A stretch of 64,000 nt of DNA from an uncultured Lachnospiraceae bacterium (GTDB lineage Bacteria > Bacillota > Clostridia > Lachnospirales > Lachnospiraceae): assembly GCA_947246015.1 (NCBI GenBank), contig CAMXQE010000015.1:16659-80658 (forward strand). Direction: 5' to 3'. Of this stretch, positions 36,746 to 45,437 are shown one piece after another (position 1 is the first letter of the stretch; each line of letters opens with the position of its first letter). The position numbers and the translations under genes were made by a program. The notes under the pieces are model-generated. The model made no database searches, was not told where the DNA came from, and worked only from the letters and a program-made list of their open reading frames with translations.

Positions 36746-37432
36746 ATGAAAAATGTATTGATTTACAACCAAAACGAAACAAATATGGAAGTGCTCAAGA
36801 TTTTTCTTGCACAGGAAGGCTATCAGGTTCTGGTGGCGAAAGAACTGAAGGATGTGGTGGCGAGGGTCAGGGAAAAGGATATCCATCTGGTAGTGATGGA
36901 TGTTGATTTTCCGAAAAATGACGGAGTGGAACAGCTGAAGGCGATACGGAGCGCAGATAAGATGCCAATTATCGTGCTGTCGGCAAACGATACGGAGCAG
37001 ATGAAGATAGCGGCGCTCAATGCGGGCGCGGATGATTATGTCATCAATCCATATCATCCGTTGGAGTTCATGGCGAGAATCAATTCCCAGTTTAAGCGGT
37101 ATACGCAGCTTGCCAATATGTGTGAGAATATCAACCGCATTTACCGCGTGGACGAACTGGTTATCGATGATGTATTGCGGAAAGTAACGGTAGCAGGCAA
37201 GGAAGTCAGCCTGACGCCGATTGAATATAAAATTCTGAGGCTGTTAGTCAAAGAACGCGGAAAAGTTCTTTCAATCGGACAGATTTATGAATCCATTTGG
37301 AATATGCGGGCAATCGGTGCAGATAATACCATTGCGGTACATATCAGGCATATCAGGGAAAAAATCGAACGGAATCCGAAAGAGCCGCACTATCTGAAAG
37401 TTGTATGGGGGACCGGTTATAAAGTTGGATAA
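36746..37432 (+). CDS. OmpR-family response regulator with a degenerate receiver
   Basis: C-terminal winged helix (about 132-228: LTPIEYKILRLLVKERGKVLS, HIRHIREKIE, VWGTGYKVG) is intact. The receiver keeps the acceptor Asp in VVMDVDFPKND but the usual acidic pair after strand 1 is replaced (LIYNQNETNME) and the conserved Lys-Pro is NPYHP. Phosphorylation chemistry should therefore be impaired, suggesting phosphorylation-independent control. No histidine kinase is adjacent. GAGGAGG lies upstream of the ATG. A strong terminator follows. Confidence 0.88.
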   Translation: MKNVLIYNQNETNMEVLKIFLAQEGYQVLVAKELKDVVARVREKDIHLVVMDVDFPKNDGVEQLKAIRSADKMPIIVLSANDTEQMKIAALNAGADDYVINPYHPLEFMARINSQFKRYTQLANMCENINRIYRVDELVIDDVLRKVTVAGKEVSLTPIEYKILRLLVKERGKVLSIGQIYESIWNMRAIGADNTIAVHIRHIREKIERNPKEPHYLKVVWGTGYKVG

Positions 37433-37460
37433 AAGCCGGATAAAAGGAGAAAAAATAAAA

Positions 37461-37499
37461 AGGGTTCTTTTTAAGACAGGATATCTTAAGAAGAACCTT
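37461..37499. terminator. Bidirectional terminator between convergent regulators
   Basis: AGGGTTCTTTTTAAGA and TCTTAAGAAGAACCTT pair over 16 bp with G-U pairs, a 7-nt loop, and A/T runs on both sides. Confidence 0.85.
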
Positions 37500-37500
37500 T

Positions 37501-38232
37501 TTACTGTTTCATTTTACACAATACGTACCCTACCTTAATCCATGGCTCCATTTCCTGCGGGCTGCTGTTGTTTACATAAAAAGGCTTTCCAAAACCGTTA
37601 ATCGGTTCCAGTACGCATGGTTCCGCCTGATGGAATTTACGGATATAGGCACGGCCGTCTTCTTTGTTGATGAAAACTCCCGTGTCCCCGTCGCGGATGG
37701 GATTTCGGGAGACGAGGATGATATCACCCTTGTTATAGACAGGATGAAGATGGCTGGATGTAATCTTAATCCCGAAATGCAGGTCGCTGCCAAATCTTCT
37801 CCGGTAAATAGAGGCATTGACCTTTATGATGTCGGCGGAATCATAAATCATCCCGTCCTGCATGTTTCCGGTAGGAACCAAAACGGAGATATAATCATCT
37901 GGTACTTCCTGATGTACTAAAAAGTCGTATTCTATGTTTATGACTGCGGAAACAAAACGGAGCTGGCTTTCGGTCAGGTATTTCAGTTTTGAGATGGCTT
38001 CCGCCGCATGGACGGGATGGTCAATCATTTCAAAAAGCCATTTCCCGCAGAGCTGATACATCAGGAAAGCAGTATAGGAATCAATTTTGGTAGTTTCACC
38101 GGAAATCATTTTCTTATAGCCGGAAAGGGACATCTCCAGTTTTCTGGCCATTTCGGCCTGTGTGAGACCAAGCTGTATCCGTTCCCGCTCCACATTTAAT
38201 GAAAAATTTTTTGCTAATTCCTGCTTTGTCAA
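37501..38232 (-). CDS. XRE-family regulator with S24/LexA-like C-terminal domain
   Basis: N-terminal helix-turn-helix (about 12-60, LGLTQAEMARKLEMSLSGYKKMI). C-terminal 140-243 follows the S24 fold of phage repressors (HPVYNKGDIILVSRNPIRDGD, then AYIRKFH with the Lys position). At the place of the catalytic GDSMEP the sequence is SSHLHP, so the nucleophilic Ser appears to be lost; I infer a non-cleaving repressor. It faces a 675-nt gap containing operator-like inverted repeats, a possible target. Not linked to phage genes here. Confidence 0.82.
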   Translation of the reverse strand: MTKQELAKNFSLNVERERIQLGLTQAEMARKLEMSLSGYKKMISGETTKIDSYTAFLMYQLCGKWLFEMIDHPVHAAEAISKLKYLTESQLRFVSAVINIEYDFLVHQEVPDDYISVLVPTGNMQDGMIYDSADIIKVNASIYRRRFGSDLHFGIKITSSHLHPVYNKGDIILVSRNPIRDGDTGVFINKEDGRAYIRKFHQAEPCVLEPINGFGKPFYVNNSSPQEMEPWIKVGYVLCKMKQ

Positions 38233-38465
38233 TTAAACCACCCCGCAATCTGAAAAACTGGCTACTTTACGGTACCTTTTGGCTGCCACCCCTTTCCCGA
38301 TTTTAACATATCAGTACCGCAAAGTGCGGATATGATATCGTATAATGAATTTAGTGAAAGAATATGTATCGGGAGGAAAGTGACGGAATAAATAGTTAGT
38401 GATAAGAATATTATATGACAGATTCTGCAATTTTACAACAATTTTAATGTGATTCATATAATAAA

Positions 38466-38621
38466 TGTCAACAATTACTGATTGAATGTTGACAATGAAT
38501 TGTGAAAATATGTAGTTTGCCGTAGACATATTATCTTCAGTGTGTGCACTCATTGTCTGCAACATCTGAGGGGATGTATTTTATGAAAACTGATATGGCG
38601 GGTATCGGATATCTGCTGTAA
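38466..38621 (+). other. Candidate small transcription unit encoding a 12-residue peptide or an sRNA
   Basis: TGTCAACA (38466-38473) and TGTTGACA (38487-38494) form a perfect 8-bp inverted repeat, and the second arm contains a TTGACA -35. No convincing -10 is placed. At 38583-38621 there is ATG AAA ACT ... CTG TAA (12 codons) with GAGGGG 9 nt before it. A strong terminator follows at 38725. Together they look like a short regulated transcript in an otherwise empty 675-nt gap. Confidence 0.35.
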
Positions 38622-38724
38622 TTGTATAAGTTCTACAATCGCAATGAGGCGACCGGACGGACTGTGGATAGGTGGCTGCGTCATTACATATTTATATAAT
38701 TGGAATGGATAATATCAGAAGGAG

Positions 38725-38763
38725 CATGTAACCATTGCATTAGGATAATGCAATGGTTACATG
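38725..38763 (+). terminator. 17-bp perfect hairpin terminator
   Basis: CATGTAACCATTGCATT, loop AGGAT, AATGCAATGGTTACATG, followed by TTTTCTTCTTTTTTT. No annotated gene precedes it on this strand, which implies an unrecognised transcript upstream. Confidence 0.85.
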
Positions 38764-38832
38764 TTTTCTTCTTTTTTTGTCCGGAGAGGGATAATTCATT
38801 CCTGGTTTCATATTGCGGAACGGGAAAAATGA

Positions 38833-38866
38833 TTGACAGGACTAACGGTGTTAGTATAAAATGAAC
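38833..38866 (+). promoter_or_regulatory. Promoter with TetR-type operator
   Basis: TTGACA (38833-38838), 16 nt, TATAAA (38855-38860). The spacer contains the perfect palindrome ACTAAC-GGT-GTTAGT (38841-38855). A second partial copy, AACAGTGTTAGTT, lies just downstream. The position explains repression by the TetR gene that follows. Confidence 0.75.
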
Positions 38867-38919
38867 AGTGTTAGTTACAGAGGTATAAAGTTACGTTTTT
38901 AACAGGAGTGGAGATTTTT

Positions 38920-39492
38920 ATGGCGCAGAAGGGGCTGAGCAGTGCACATATTATGGAGGAAGCGGTAAGGCTGGTGGAGGAGAGAGGATATGATAACTTC
39001 TCTCTGAGGGAACTGGCAGCCAGGCTGGATGTCCGGCCGGCATCACTCTATAACCATATTGACGGCATCGGTGAAATTAATAAGGCGGTGGCCATGAAAG
39101 CGGCAGATATGCTGAACCGGACTCTGACTGAAGCGGTCGGAGAGCGGGAAGGCGACGAGGCATTCCTGGATGCGGCGAGGGCATACCGCAGCTTTGCGGA
39201 CGGAAATCCGGAGATTTATAAGGCGTTAATCCGTATGCCGGCTTCGGAGAATGAGGATATCCGCCGGGCGGCTTTTGCAAGTTTTGAGCCGCTGCGGGCC
39301 GTGATTAAGAGTTATGGGGCGGCGGAAAGGGACATGATACATTTTTCAAGGGCGCTGCGTTCTGCCATGCACGGTTTCGTGGAGCTGACTTCCAACGGTT
39401 TCATGCAAAGGGATACCGTATCGAGGGAGGAAACGTATGAGGTGCTGATTCACGGTTATCTGAATGTTTTGAAAGGAATTTCGGGAAAATGA
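38920..39492 (+). CDS. TetR-family regulator of the ABC exporter
   Basis: N-terminal helix-turn-helix (FSLRELAARLDVRPASLYNHI) and a C-terminal ligand domain of the WHG-like kind (RSAMHGFVELTSNGFM). Start at ATG 38920 with AGGAG upstream; the track GTG 38908 lies in the ribosome site. 190 residues. It overlaps the first exporter gene by 4 nt and has a palindrome in its promoter, so it very likely represses the whole three-gene operon. The inducer is unknown. Confidence 0.92.
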   Translation: MAQKGLSSAHIMEEAVRLVEERGYDNFSLRELAARLDVRPASLYNHIDGIGEINKAVAMKAADMLNRTLTEAVGEREGDEAFLDAARAYRSFADGNPEIYKALIRMPASENEDIRRAAFASFEPLRAVIKSYGAAERDMIHFSRALRSAMHGFVELTSNGFMQRDTVSREETYEVLIHGYLNVLKGISGK

Positions 39493-41219
39493 AAAAATAC
39501 AAACCTTATGTGAAAAAATACTGGTACTGTTTTATTCTGGGGCCGTTTTTTATGGTGCTGGAGGCATGTGGAGAGTTTATCCTGCCTTACATAAATGCCA
39601 ATATCATTAATATCGGTGCGGCGAACAGGGATATTCCCTATATCATAAAAAACGGGCTGCTGATGCTGCTGATTGCAGGCGGAATGCTGCTGACCGGGGT
39701 GCTGGGCGCTTTTTTTGCCATACGCGGTTCGGCAAGGCTGTCGGCGGGGGTGCGTCTGGATACGTTTGCGAAGATACAGACGTTTTCTTTTTCCAATATT
39801 GATGATTTTTCCACAGGGTCGCTGATTACACGGATTACGAATGATGTCACACAGATACAGAACTTTGCCCAGACACTTTTAAGGGGAATGTTCCGGAGTC
39901 CGGTGATGATTATCGGCGCCCTTGTGATGTCTTTTTATCTGAATCCCTCTTTGGCAGCGGTGATTCTTATTGTGGTGCCATTATTGGCACTGGCGATTGC
40001 GGGAATCATTTTGACCGCTTCTCCGCGGTACGGGCAGATGCAGAAGGCGTTGGACCGGTTAAACAATGGGATTGGGGAAACGGTGACCAATGAGCGTGTC
40101 ATCAAATCCTTTGTGCGGGAGGAATATGAAAAGAAGAAGTTCGCAGAAGTGAATGAGAAGCTGGTCGAAAAAAGTACTGCGGCGTTGAAAATGATGCTGC
40201 TGATACAGCCTGTTTCCGCATTGGTGATGAATGTGACTACCCTGGCGGTCGTATGGATTGCCGGAGGACAGATTATGGCGGGAAGCATGGAGCTGGGAAC
40301 GCTGTCTTCTTTTATCATCTATCTGACACAGGTGCTGACCGCATTGAATTTCCTTGCCAATATTGTGCTGCAGGGGACGAGGGCGGCAGCGTCCGACCGG
40401 CGTATTTCGGAGGTGCTGAATACGGAAGCGGACATAAACGATAAGGGAGCACGTTTTGCAGACCGCGGAGTGGAGAGGGGAAGTATTGAACTGCGCAACG
40501 TTTCTTTCCGTTATTTTAAGAAAAATAAAGAGAAGGTACTGGACAGTGTCAGCCTGACCATAGAAGCAGGGGAACTGGTGGGAATCATCGGCTCTACCGG
40601 AAGCGGCAAGACGACGCTGGTATCCATGATTCCGCGTCTGTATGATGCGGATGAGGGAGAGGTGCTGGTGGACGGCATGAATGTGAAGGATATGTCCCTG
40701 CGCGGGCTGCGGGAAGGCGTTGCCATGGTGCTGCAGAAAAACACTCTCTTTTCGGGAACCATAGCGGAAAATTTACGCTGGGGAGATGAAAATGCCGGGG
40801 ATGAGGAGATAAGGGAGGCAGCGGCAATTGCCATGGCGGACGGTTTTATCCAATCTTTTCCGGAAGGTTATGAAACGGAGCTGGGGCAGGGCGGAGTGAA
40901 CCTTTCCGGCGGACAGAAACAGAGAATCTGTATTGCCCGCGCTTTGTTAAAGCGTCCGAAAATCCTGATACTGGACGATTCCACCAGTGCGGTGGACACG
41001 GCTACCGATGCTTCCATCCGTCGGGCTTTCCGGGAGAAGCTGCCAAAGATGACGAAGATTATCATTGCACAGCGCATTAATTCGGTGATGGATGCGGACA
41101 AAATTATTGTGCTGGACGAGGGACGCGTAGCGGGCTGCGGAAGCCATGGGGAACTGATGGAATCCTGTGAGGCATACCGGGAGATTTACCATTCGCAGAA
41201 GGACGGACAGGAGGTGTAA
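39489..41219 (+). CDS. ABC exporter half-transporter, subunit 1
   Basis: Six-helix ABC transmembrane domain (1-310) fused to a nucleotide-binding domain: Walker A IIGSTGSGKTTL, signature LSGGQKQRICIARAL, Walker B LILDDSTSAVD. The residue after Walker B is Asp (ILDDS) instead of the catalytic Glu, so this is the degenerate site of a heterodimer. 576 residues. Second gene of the TetR operon, five nt before subunit 2. Likely a drug exporter. Confidence 0.95.
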   Translation: MKKYKPYVKKYWYCFILGPFFMVLEACGEFILPYINANIINIGAANRDIPYIIKNGLLMLLIAGGMLLTGVLGAFFAIRGSARLSAGVRLDTFAKIQTFSFSNIDDFSTGSLITRITNDVTQIQNFAQTLLRGMFRSPVMIIGALVMSFYLNPSLAAVILIVVPLLALAIAGIILTASPRYGQMQKALDRLNNGIGETVTNERVIKSFVREEYEKKKFAEVNEKLVEKSTAALKMMLLIQPVSALVMNVTTLAVVWIAGGQIMAGSMELGTLSSFIIYLTQVLTALNFLANIVLQGTRAAASDRRISEVLNTEADINDKGARFADRGVERGSIELRNVSFRYFKKNKEKVLDSVSLTIEAGELVGIIGSTGSGKTTLVSMIPRLYDADEGEVLVDGMNVKDMSLRGLREGVAMVLQKNTLFSGTIAENLRWGDENAGDEEIREAAAIAMADGFIQSFPEGYETELGQGGVNLSGGQKQRICIARALLKRPKILILDDSTSAVDTATDASIRRAFREKLPKMTKIIIAQRINSVMDADKIIVLDEGRVAGCGSHGELMESCEAYREIYHSQKDGQEV

Positions 41220-41224
41220 GCGGA

Positions 41225-43177
41225 ATGGAACAGGACAGGCAGGAACGGTTAGTGAAGAAATATGGTTCGTCCGGGGCAGGGGAAAGTACGAAGAAGGAAC
41301 TGAATATTCCGGGCAGGGGGAACAGAGGACGTGCCATGGGGGTAAGCGGGAAGCCGAAGAATCTGAAAAGAACGGTATTCCGGCTGATGAAATATCTGTC
41401 CCATGAAAGGGGAATGCTGGCGGCAGCGATTGGGTGCTGTGTGGTATGCACGCTGACCACACTGGCGGCGTCCTATATGCTGCGTCCGGCAATGAATCGT
41501 TTTTTATATTACGATGGCGGGGAGAAGGCTCTGACGGCAAGGATGGAAGGTCTTGCTCACTGGCTGGGTATTATGGCTGTGGTGTATGCATGTTCCGTCG
41601 TGACCCAGTGGCTGCAGCAGCGGCTGATGCTGACGGTTTCGCAACGTTCGCTGAAGCGGATGCGCAGTGAACTGTATGACCATTTACAGTCCCTGCCTAT
41701 CCGCTATTTCGATACGCACGCATCGGGAGATGTGATGAGCCGCTTTACCAATGATATCGATACGATTGGGGAAATGCTGAATACAACGCTGATACAGATT
41801 GTATCCGGAACCATTACCGTGGCGGGAACAGTGTTTCTGATGCTCTATACCAATGTGCTGCTTGGCGCCATTACTTTAATCATGACACCGGTACTGACGC
41901 TGGTCAGCCGCTGGATTATCAGGAAGGGGCAGGGGGCTTACCGGGAGCAGCAGAAAAATCTTGGTATGCTCAATGGCTTTGCACAGGAGCTGATATCGGG
42001 ACAGCGGGTGGTGAAAGTATTCGGCAGGGAGGAGATTGCCTGTGATGAATTTGAATTTCTGAATGACAGGCTGTGTGAGGCGCAGATGAAAGCACAGTTC
42101 CGTGCGGGTATCATGGGTCCTGTGACCCATCAGCTCTGTAATCTGTCGTTTGCACTGACTGCCTGCGTGGGAGGAATCCTGGTTGTGACGAGGGGGTTTG
42201 ATATCGGCGGACTGACCATATCGGTAGATTATACCAGGCGCTTTAACCGTCCTATTAACGAGATTTCCATGCAGATGAATACCGTGTTCGCGGCGCTGGC
42301 AGGAGCGGAGCGGGTGTTTGAAGTATTGGATGAAGTGCCGGAAGCGGAGAGCCATACGGTAGAAAGGGGAGAAGCGGGAACAGCAGGATTAAAAACGGTG
42401 CGGGCAAAAACGGAGGAATTAGGAGCGGCGGAATTAAAAGCGCTCAGGGGGCATGTAGTATTAGAGCATGTGAACTTTGGCTATGTACCGGAGGTGACGG
42501 TTCTCCATGACATTTCTCTCTATGCCAGACCGGGGCAGAAAATTGCGTTTGTGGGTTCCACGGGAGCGGGGAAAACGACGGTGACGAACCTGCTTTCCCG
42601 TTTTTATGATATCAGGGAAGGGAAGATTACTATTGACGGAGTGGAGCTGGAGCGGATTAACCGACAGTTTCTACGGCAGAATATTGCCATGGTATTGCAG
42701 GATACCCATTTATTTACGGGGACGGTACGGGAAAATATCCGTTACGGACGTCTGGATGCATCCGACCTGGAGGTGGAACAGGCGGCGCGTGCCGCTTCCG
42801 CGCATTCTTTTATTCTACAGTTGGAAAACGGATATGATACGGTGCTGGAACATGACGGCGCGAATCTGTCCCAGGGGCAGCGGCAGCTTCTGAATATCGC
42901 CCGCGCTGCCATAAGCCGTGCACCGATTCTGATACTGGATGAAGCTACCAGTTCGGTGGATACGAGGACGGAGCGGCATATTGAGGAGGGGATGGATGCG
43001 CTGATGGAAGACCGGACCACCTTTGTCATCGCCCACAGACTGTCTACGGTGCGGAAAGCGGATGCAATCATGGTATTGGAGAGGGGAAGGATTGTGGAAA
43101 GGGGAACCCATGAGGAACTGCTGGCTTTTGGAGGCAGGTATGCGGATTTGTATCATGAAATTGCGGAGCTGGACTAA
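41225..43177 (+). CDS. ABC exporter half-transporter, subunit 2
   Basis: Extra cytoplasmic N-terminus of about 45 residues, six-helix domain, then NBD with Walker A FVGSTGAGKTTV, signature LSQGQRQLLNIARA and Walker B LILDEATSSVD with the canonical Glu. Pairs with subunit 1, so one ATP site is consensus and one degenerate. The linker between domains has an insertion (GTAGLKTVRAKTEELGAAEL). 650 residues, at the long end of the family. AGGAGG before the start. Confidence 0.95.
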   Translation: MEQDRQERLVKKYGSSGAGESTKKELNIPGRGNRGRAMGVSGKPKNLKRTVFRLMKYLSHERGMLAAAIGCCVVCTLTTLAASYMLRPAMNRFLYYDGGEKALTARMEGLAHWLGIMAVVYACSVVTQWLQQRLMLTVSQRSLKRMRSELYDHLQSLPIRYFDTHASGDVMSRFTNDIDTIGEMLNTTLIQIVSGTITVAGTVFLMLYTNVLLGAITLIMTPVLTLVSRWIIRKGQGAYREQQKNLGMLNGFAQELISGQRVVKVFGREEIACDEFEFLNDRLCEAQMKAQFRAGIMGPVTHQLCNLSFALTACVGGILVVTRGFDIGGLTISVDYTRRFNRPINEISMQMNTVFAALAGAERVFEVLDEVPEAESHTVERGEAGTAGLKTVRAKTEELGAAELKALRGHVVLEHVNFGYVPEVTVLHDISLYARPGQKIAFVGSTGAGKTTVTNLLSRFYDIREGKITIDGVELERINRQFLRQNIAMVLQDTHLFTGTVRENIRYGRLDASDLEVEQAARAASAHSFILQLENGYDTVLEHDGANLSQGQRQLLNIARAAISRAPILILDEATSSVDTRTERHIEEGMDALMEDRTTFVIAHRLSTVRKADAIMVLERGRIVERGTHEELLAFGGRYADLYHEIAELD

Positions 43178-43207
43178 TGCGTGTTTGCCGGAAAAATTTT
43201 AAAAAAG

Positions 43208-43240
43208 TTGAAGATTATCCATTTGCATCTGCGTTATAGT
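43208..43240 (+). promoter_or_regulatory. Possible ECF-type promoter
   Basis: TTGAAG (43208-43213) and GCGTTATAGT (43231-43240), spaced much like the site before the first ECF gene. Weaker match. Confidence 0.35.
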
Positions 43241-43281
43241 AAATGTAGAAAGAAAAAGAAAGGGGTGGGGGTGTTTCTCAT

Positions 43282-43815
43282 ATGAATGCAGTGCAAAATA
43301 GAAAAGAAACAAAGGAAGAGCGGCTGTCAGCAATGATTGACACCTGGCAGAACCTTATCTTTTCCGTATGCTACAAAGTGGTCGGCGATTATTTTGCTGC
43401 GGAAGACCTGACACAGGAGACTTTTTTATCCGCTTATAAAAATCTGGATACCTTCGAAGGAACGAATGAAAAAGCATGGCTGTGCCGGATTGCAACCAAT
43501 AAAGGGATTGATTACCTGCGGAGCGCTGGCAGGAGGGCAGTGCCTACGGAAGATGTTTTTTTCGAGCAGCAGAAGGAACAGAGGGGTTCGCCGGAAGAAA
43601 TTTGTCTGGAAGAAGAAGTAAGAGAACGGCTGCTTGGCTATTGCAGCCAGTTAAGACCTCCTTATAATGAAATTGCTAAGGCTGTTTATTATGAGGAAAA
43701 GAAAGCGGATGAAATCGCAAAGGAGCGCGGAGAGAATGTGAAAACCGTGCAGACGCAGATTTACAGGGCAAGGGACATGCTGAGGAAACTGTATGGAAAG
43801 GAGAGGAGCGCATGA
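43282..43815 (+). CDS. ECF RNA polymerase sigma factor
   Basis: Region 2 (VCYKVVGDYFAAEDLTQETFLSAYKNL, quoted in part as AAEDLTQETF) and region 4 (PYNEIAKAVYYEEKKADEIA, RGENVKTVQTQIYRARDML). 177 residues. Overlaps the next gene by 4 nt and leads a four-gene run of membrane proteins, a probable cell-envelope response unit. Distinct from the sigma at 34980. Confidence 0.92.
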   Translation: MNAVQNRKETKEERLSAMIDTWQNLIFSVCYKVVGDYFAAEDLTQETFLSAYKNLDTFEGTNEKAWLCRIATNKGIDYLRSAGRRAVPTEDVFFEQQKEQRGSPEEICLEEEVRERLLGYCSQLRPPYNEIAKAVYYEEKKADEIAKERGENVKTVQTQIYRARDMLRKLYGKERSA

Positions 43816-44348
43816 GAGAAGAAGAGCACGGGAACAAAATGTACCAATATCTGACGGAGCAGGAATTGGAAGCATTGATTGCGGAAGTGGAAGACCATGA
43901 AATGCTGGCTCCGCCGGTGTATCTGAAAGAATTGATTATGGAAGAAGCGGTAAAGTCCGCAAAGCCCGTAAACACCGCAAAATCCATAACAGGGAACAGA
44001 ATCGACAGGAAAACGGCAAATATACAGTTTATGGTTTACAGTTTAAAAATCATCGGCGCGGCAGCGGCAGCTATTTTCTGCCTGACAATGGTTCCCATGG
44101 ATATGGGTGGCGGTATGGAGAAAATAGAAAATCAAAGGATGGAAGAAGCGATAGAGAAAGACGTGGCACATTACAGGGAAGAAAGCGAGCGGATACTCTC
44201 GGAACCGGTGATGCTGAATGAGGGAGAACGCGGCTTTCGCAGTATTTTGGGAAATGTGTCCGGAAGCGGAATCGGAAGTGATGGGACATTATCTTCCATA
44301 TGGAATCGTGTGACCGGATGGTTTGGAAACGGAGGAAAGGAAGGATGA
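43812..44348 (+). CDS. Putative anti-sigma protein with one membrane segment
   Basis: 178 residues: about 80 cytoplasmic residues starting with EEEHGNKMYQYLTEQELEAL, one membrane span (SLKIIGAAAAAIFCLTMVPMDMG), then an outer tail of about 80 residues. No zinc-binding anti-sigma motif. Overlap with the ECF gene is the main reason for the call. The stop overlaps the next start (ATGA). Confidence 0.6.
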   Translation: MREEEHGNKMYQYLTEQELEALIAEVEDHEMLAPPVYLKELIMEEAVKSAKPVNTAKSITGNRIDRKTANIQFMVYSLKIIGAAAAAIFCLTMVPMDMGGGMEKIENQRMEEAIEKDVAHYREESERILSEPVMLNEGERGFRSILGNVSGSGIGSDGTLSSIWNRVTGWFGNGGKEG

Positions 44349-45034
44349 ATGGAATGAGCAGAAAAAAGAAAAGTGGATTTTTAACGTTTTGTTTTTCACT
44401 TCTGCCCGGTGCGGGGGAGATGTATTTAGGATTTATGAAGATGGGTGTCAGCCTGATGGGATTGTTTTTTGCCCTGTGTGCATTGTCGGCTGTGTTAAAT
44501 ATGCCGTCCGTTATATTCGGAATGGTGGTGGAATGGTTTTACAGTTTTTTCCATGTGCATAATCTGGCGGGGCTGTCAGATGAGGAATTTCTGAATGTAA
44601 AAGACGAATTTCTGTTTAACCTGGATACCTTTTTCAATCTGGATAAGAAAGCGGTGGAAAAGCACAGGCAGGCCATTGCCATTATACTGATTGTAGTGGG
44701 AGCTTTGTTTTTATGGAACGGTATCAAGGACGCAATCTTTATTTACCTGCCGGAAGTGGTATGGAGACTTATCAGCCGCATGGAGCATACGATTCCGAAG
44801 ATTGTGGCTGGAATTGCCATTATTGCGGGAGGCTGTTATATGATAAGAGGAAAAAAAGAGGAACTGAAAGAGGTGATTGTGGATGTGGATGGCACGGTGA
44901 AGGATGCGGACAGTGTCATGCGCGGCAGCGAAGCGGAGAGCGGCAATGCCGACGGCACGGTAATCTACGGCATGGATATGACTGCAGGCAGCGTGCCGGA
45001 AAGGAGCGGTTATGGAGAAGAACAGGAGCACTAG
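44345..45034 (+). CDS. Membrane protein of unknown function, TM2-like start
   Basis: Begins with a positively charged stretch and FSLLPGAGEMYLGFMKMGVS, like the Pro-Gly turn of TM2-domain proteins. Four membrane segments in two pairs (about 15-60 and 105-175), then an acidic cytoplasmic tail with VIVDVDGTVKDADSVM. Start ATG 44345 overlaps the previous stop; ATG 44354 is possible. Third gene of the ECF operon. Function not known. Confidence 0.7.
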   Translation: MNGMSRKKKSGFLTFCFSLLPGAGEMYLGFMKMGVSLMGLFFALCALSAVLNMPSVIFGMVVEWFYSFFHVHNLAGLSDEEFLNVKDEFLFNLDTFFNLDKKAVEKHRQAIAIILIVVGALFLWNGIKDAIFIYLPEVVWRLISRMEHTIPKIVAGIAIIAGGCYMIRGKKEELKEVIVDVDGTVKDADSVMRGSEAESGNADGTVIYGMDMTAGSVPERSGYGEEQEH

Positions 45035-45356
45035 GATTCACAGGATAGGTACGGTGACTTTCGGAATGATTCTGATAATGTTTGGAATTCTCTTTCTGGC
45101 GCATATTTTTGTCCCATGGCTGAGTTATAGATATATTTTCCGCCTGTGGCCGCTGATTTTCATTTGCCTGGGTGTAGAAGTGCTGCTTGGAAACCACAGG
45201 GCGGCAAAGCTGGCGGAGGCGGAAGAGGGGATTACAGTTAATTTCATTTATGATAAGACGGCAATCCTGCTGACGGTCTGCCTTACGTTCTTTGGTATGG
45301 TGCTGGCCATGATGGATTACCTGATACAACTGGAAAACTGGTATATCCGATTTTAA
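45012..45356 (+). CDS. LiaI/LiaF-like transmembrane protein
   Basis: 114 residues with three to four hydrophobic segments. The middle (YIFRLWPLIFICLGVEVLLG) matches the LiaI-LiaF-like TM region (DUF5668 type) found in envelope-stress systems. Overlaps the previous gene by 23 nt. Fits an envelope-stress function for the ECF operon. Confidence 0.75.
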   Translation: MEKNRSTRIHRIGTVTFGMILIMFGILFLAHIFVPWLSYRYIFRLWPLIFICLGVEVLLGNHRAAKLAEAEEGITVNFIYDKTAILLTVCLTFFGMVLAMMDYLIQLENWYIRF

Positions 45357-45364
45357 AGAAAAAA

Positions 45365-45397
45365 GATTCGGGCAAAGCGAGGTGCTTTGTCCGAATC
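45365..45397 (-). terminator. Terminator of the split lipoprotein gene
   Basis: GATTCGGGCAAAGC and GCTTTGTCCGAATC form a 14-bp stem with loop GAGGT; on the minus strand it is followed by TTTTTTCTTT. Confidence 0.8.
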
Positions 45398-45437
45398 CAT
45401 TGAGGAGGAAATCCTGACAGGCTGAAAATGCGTTCTG

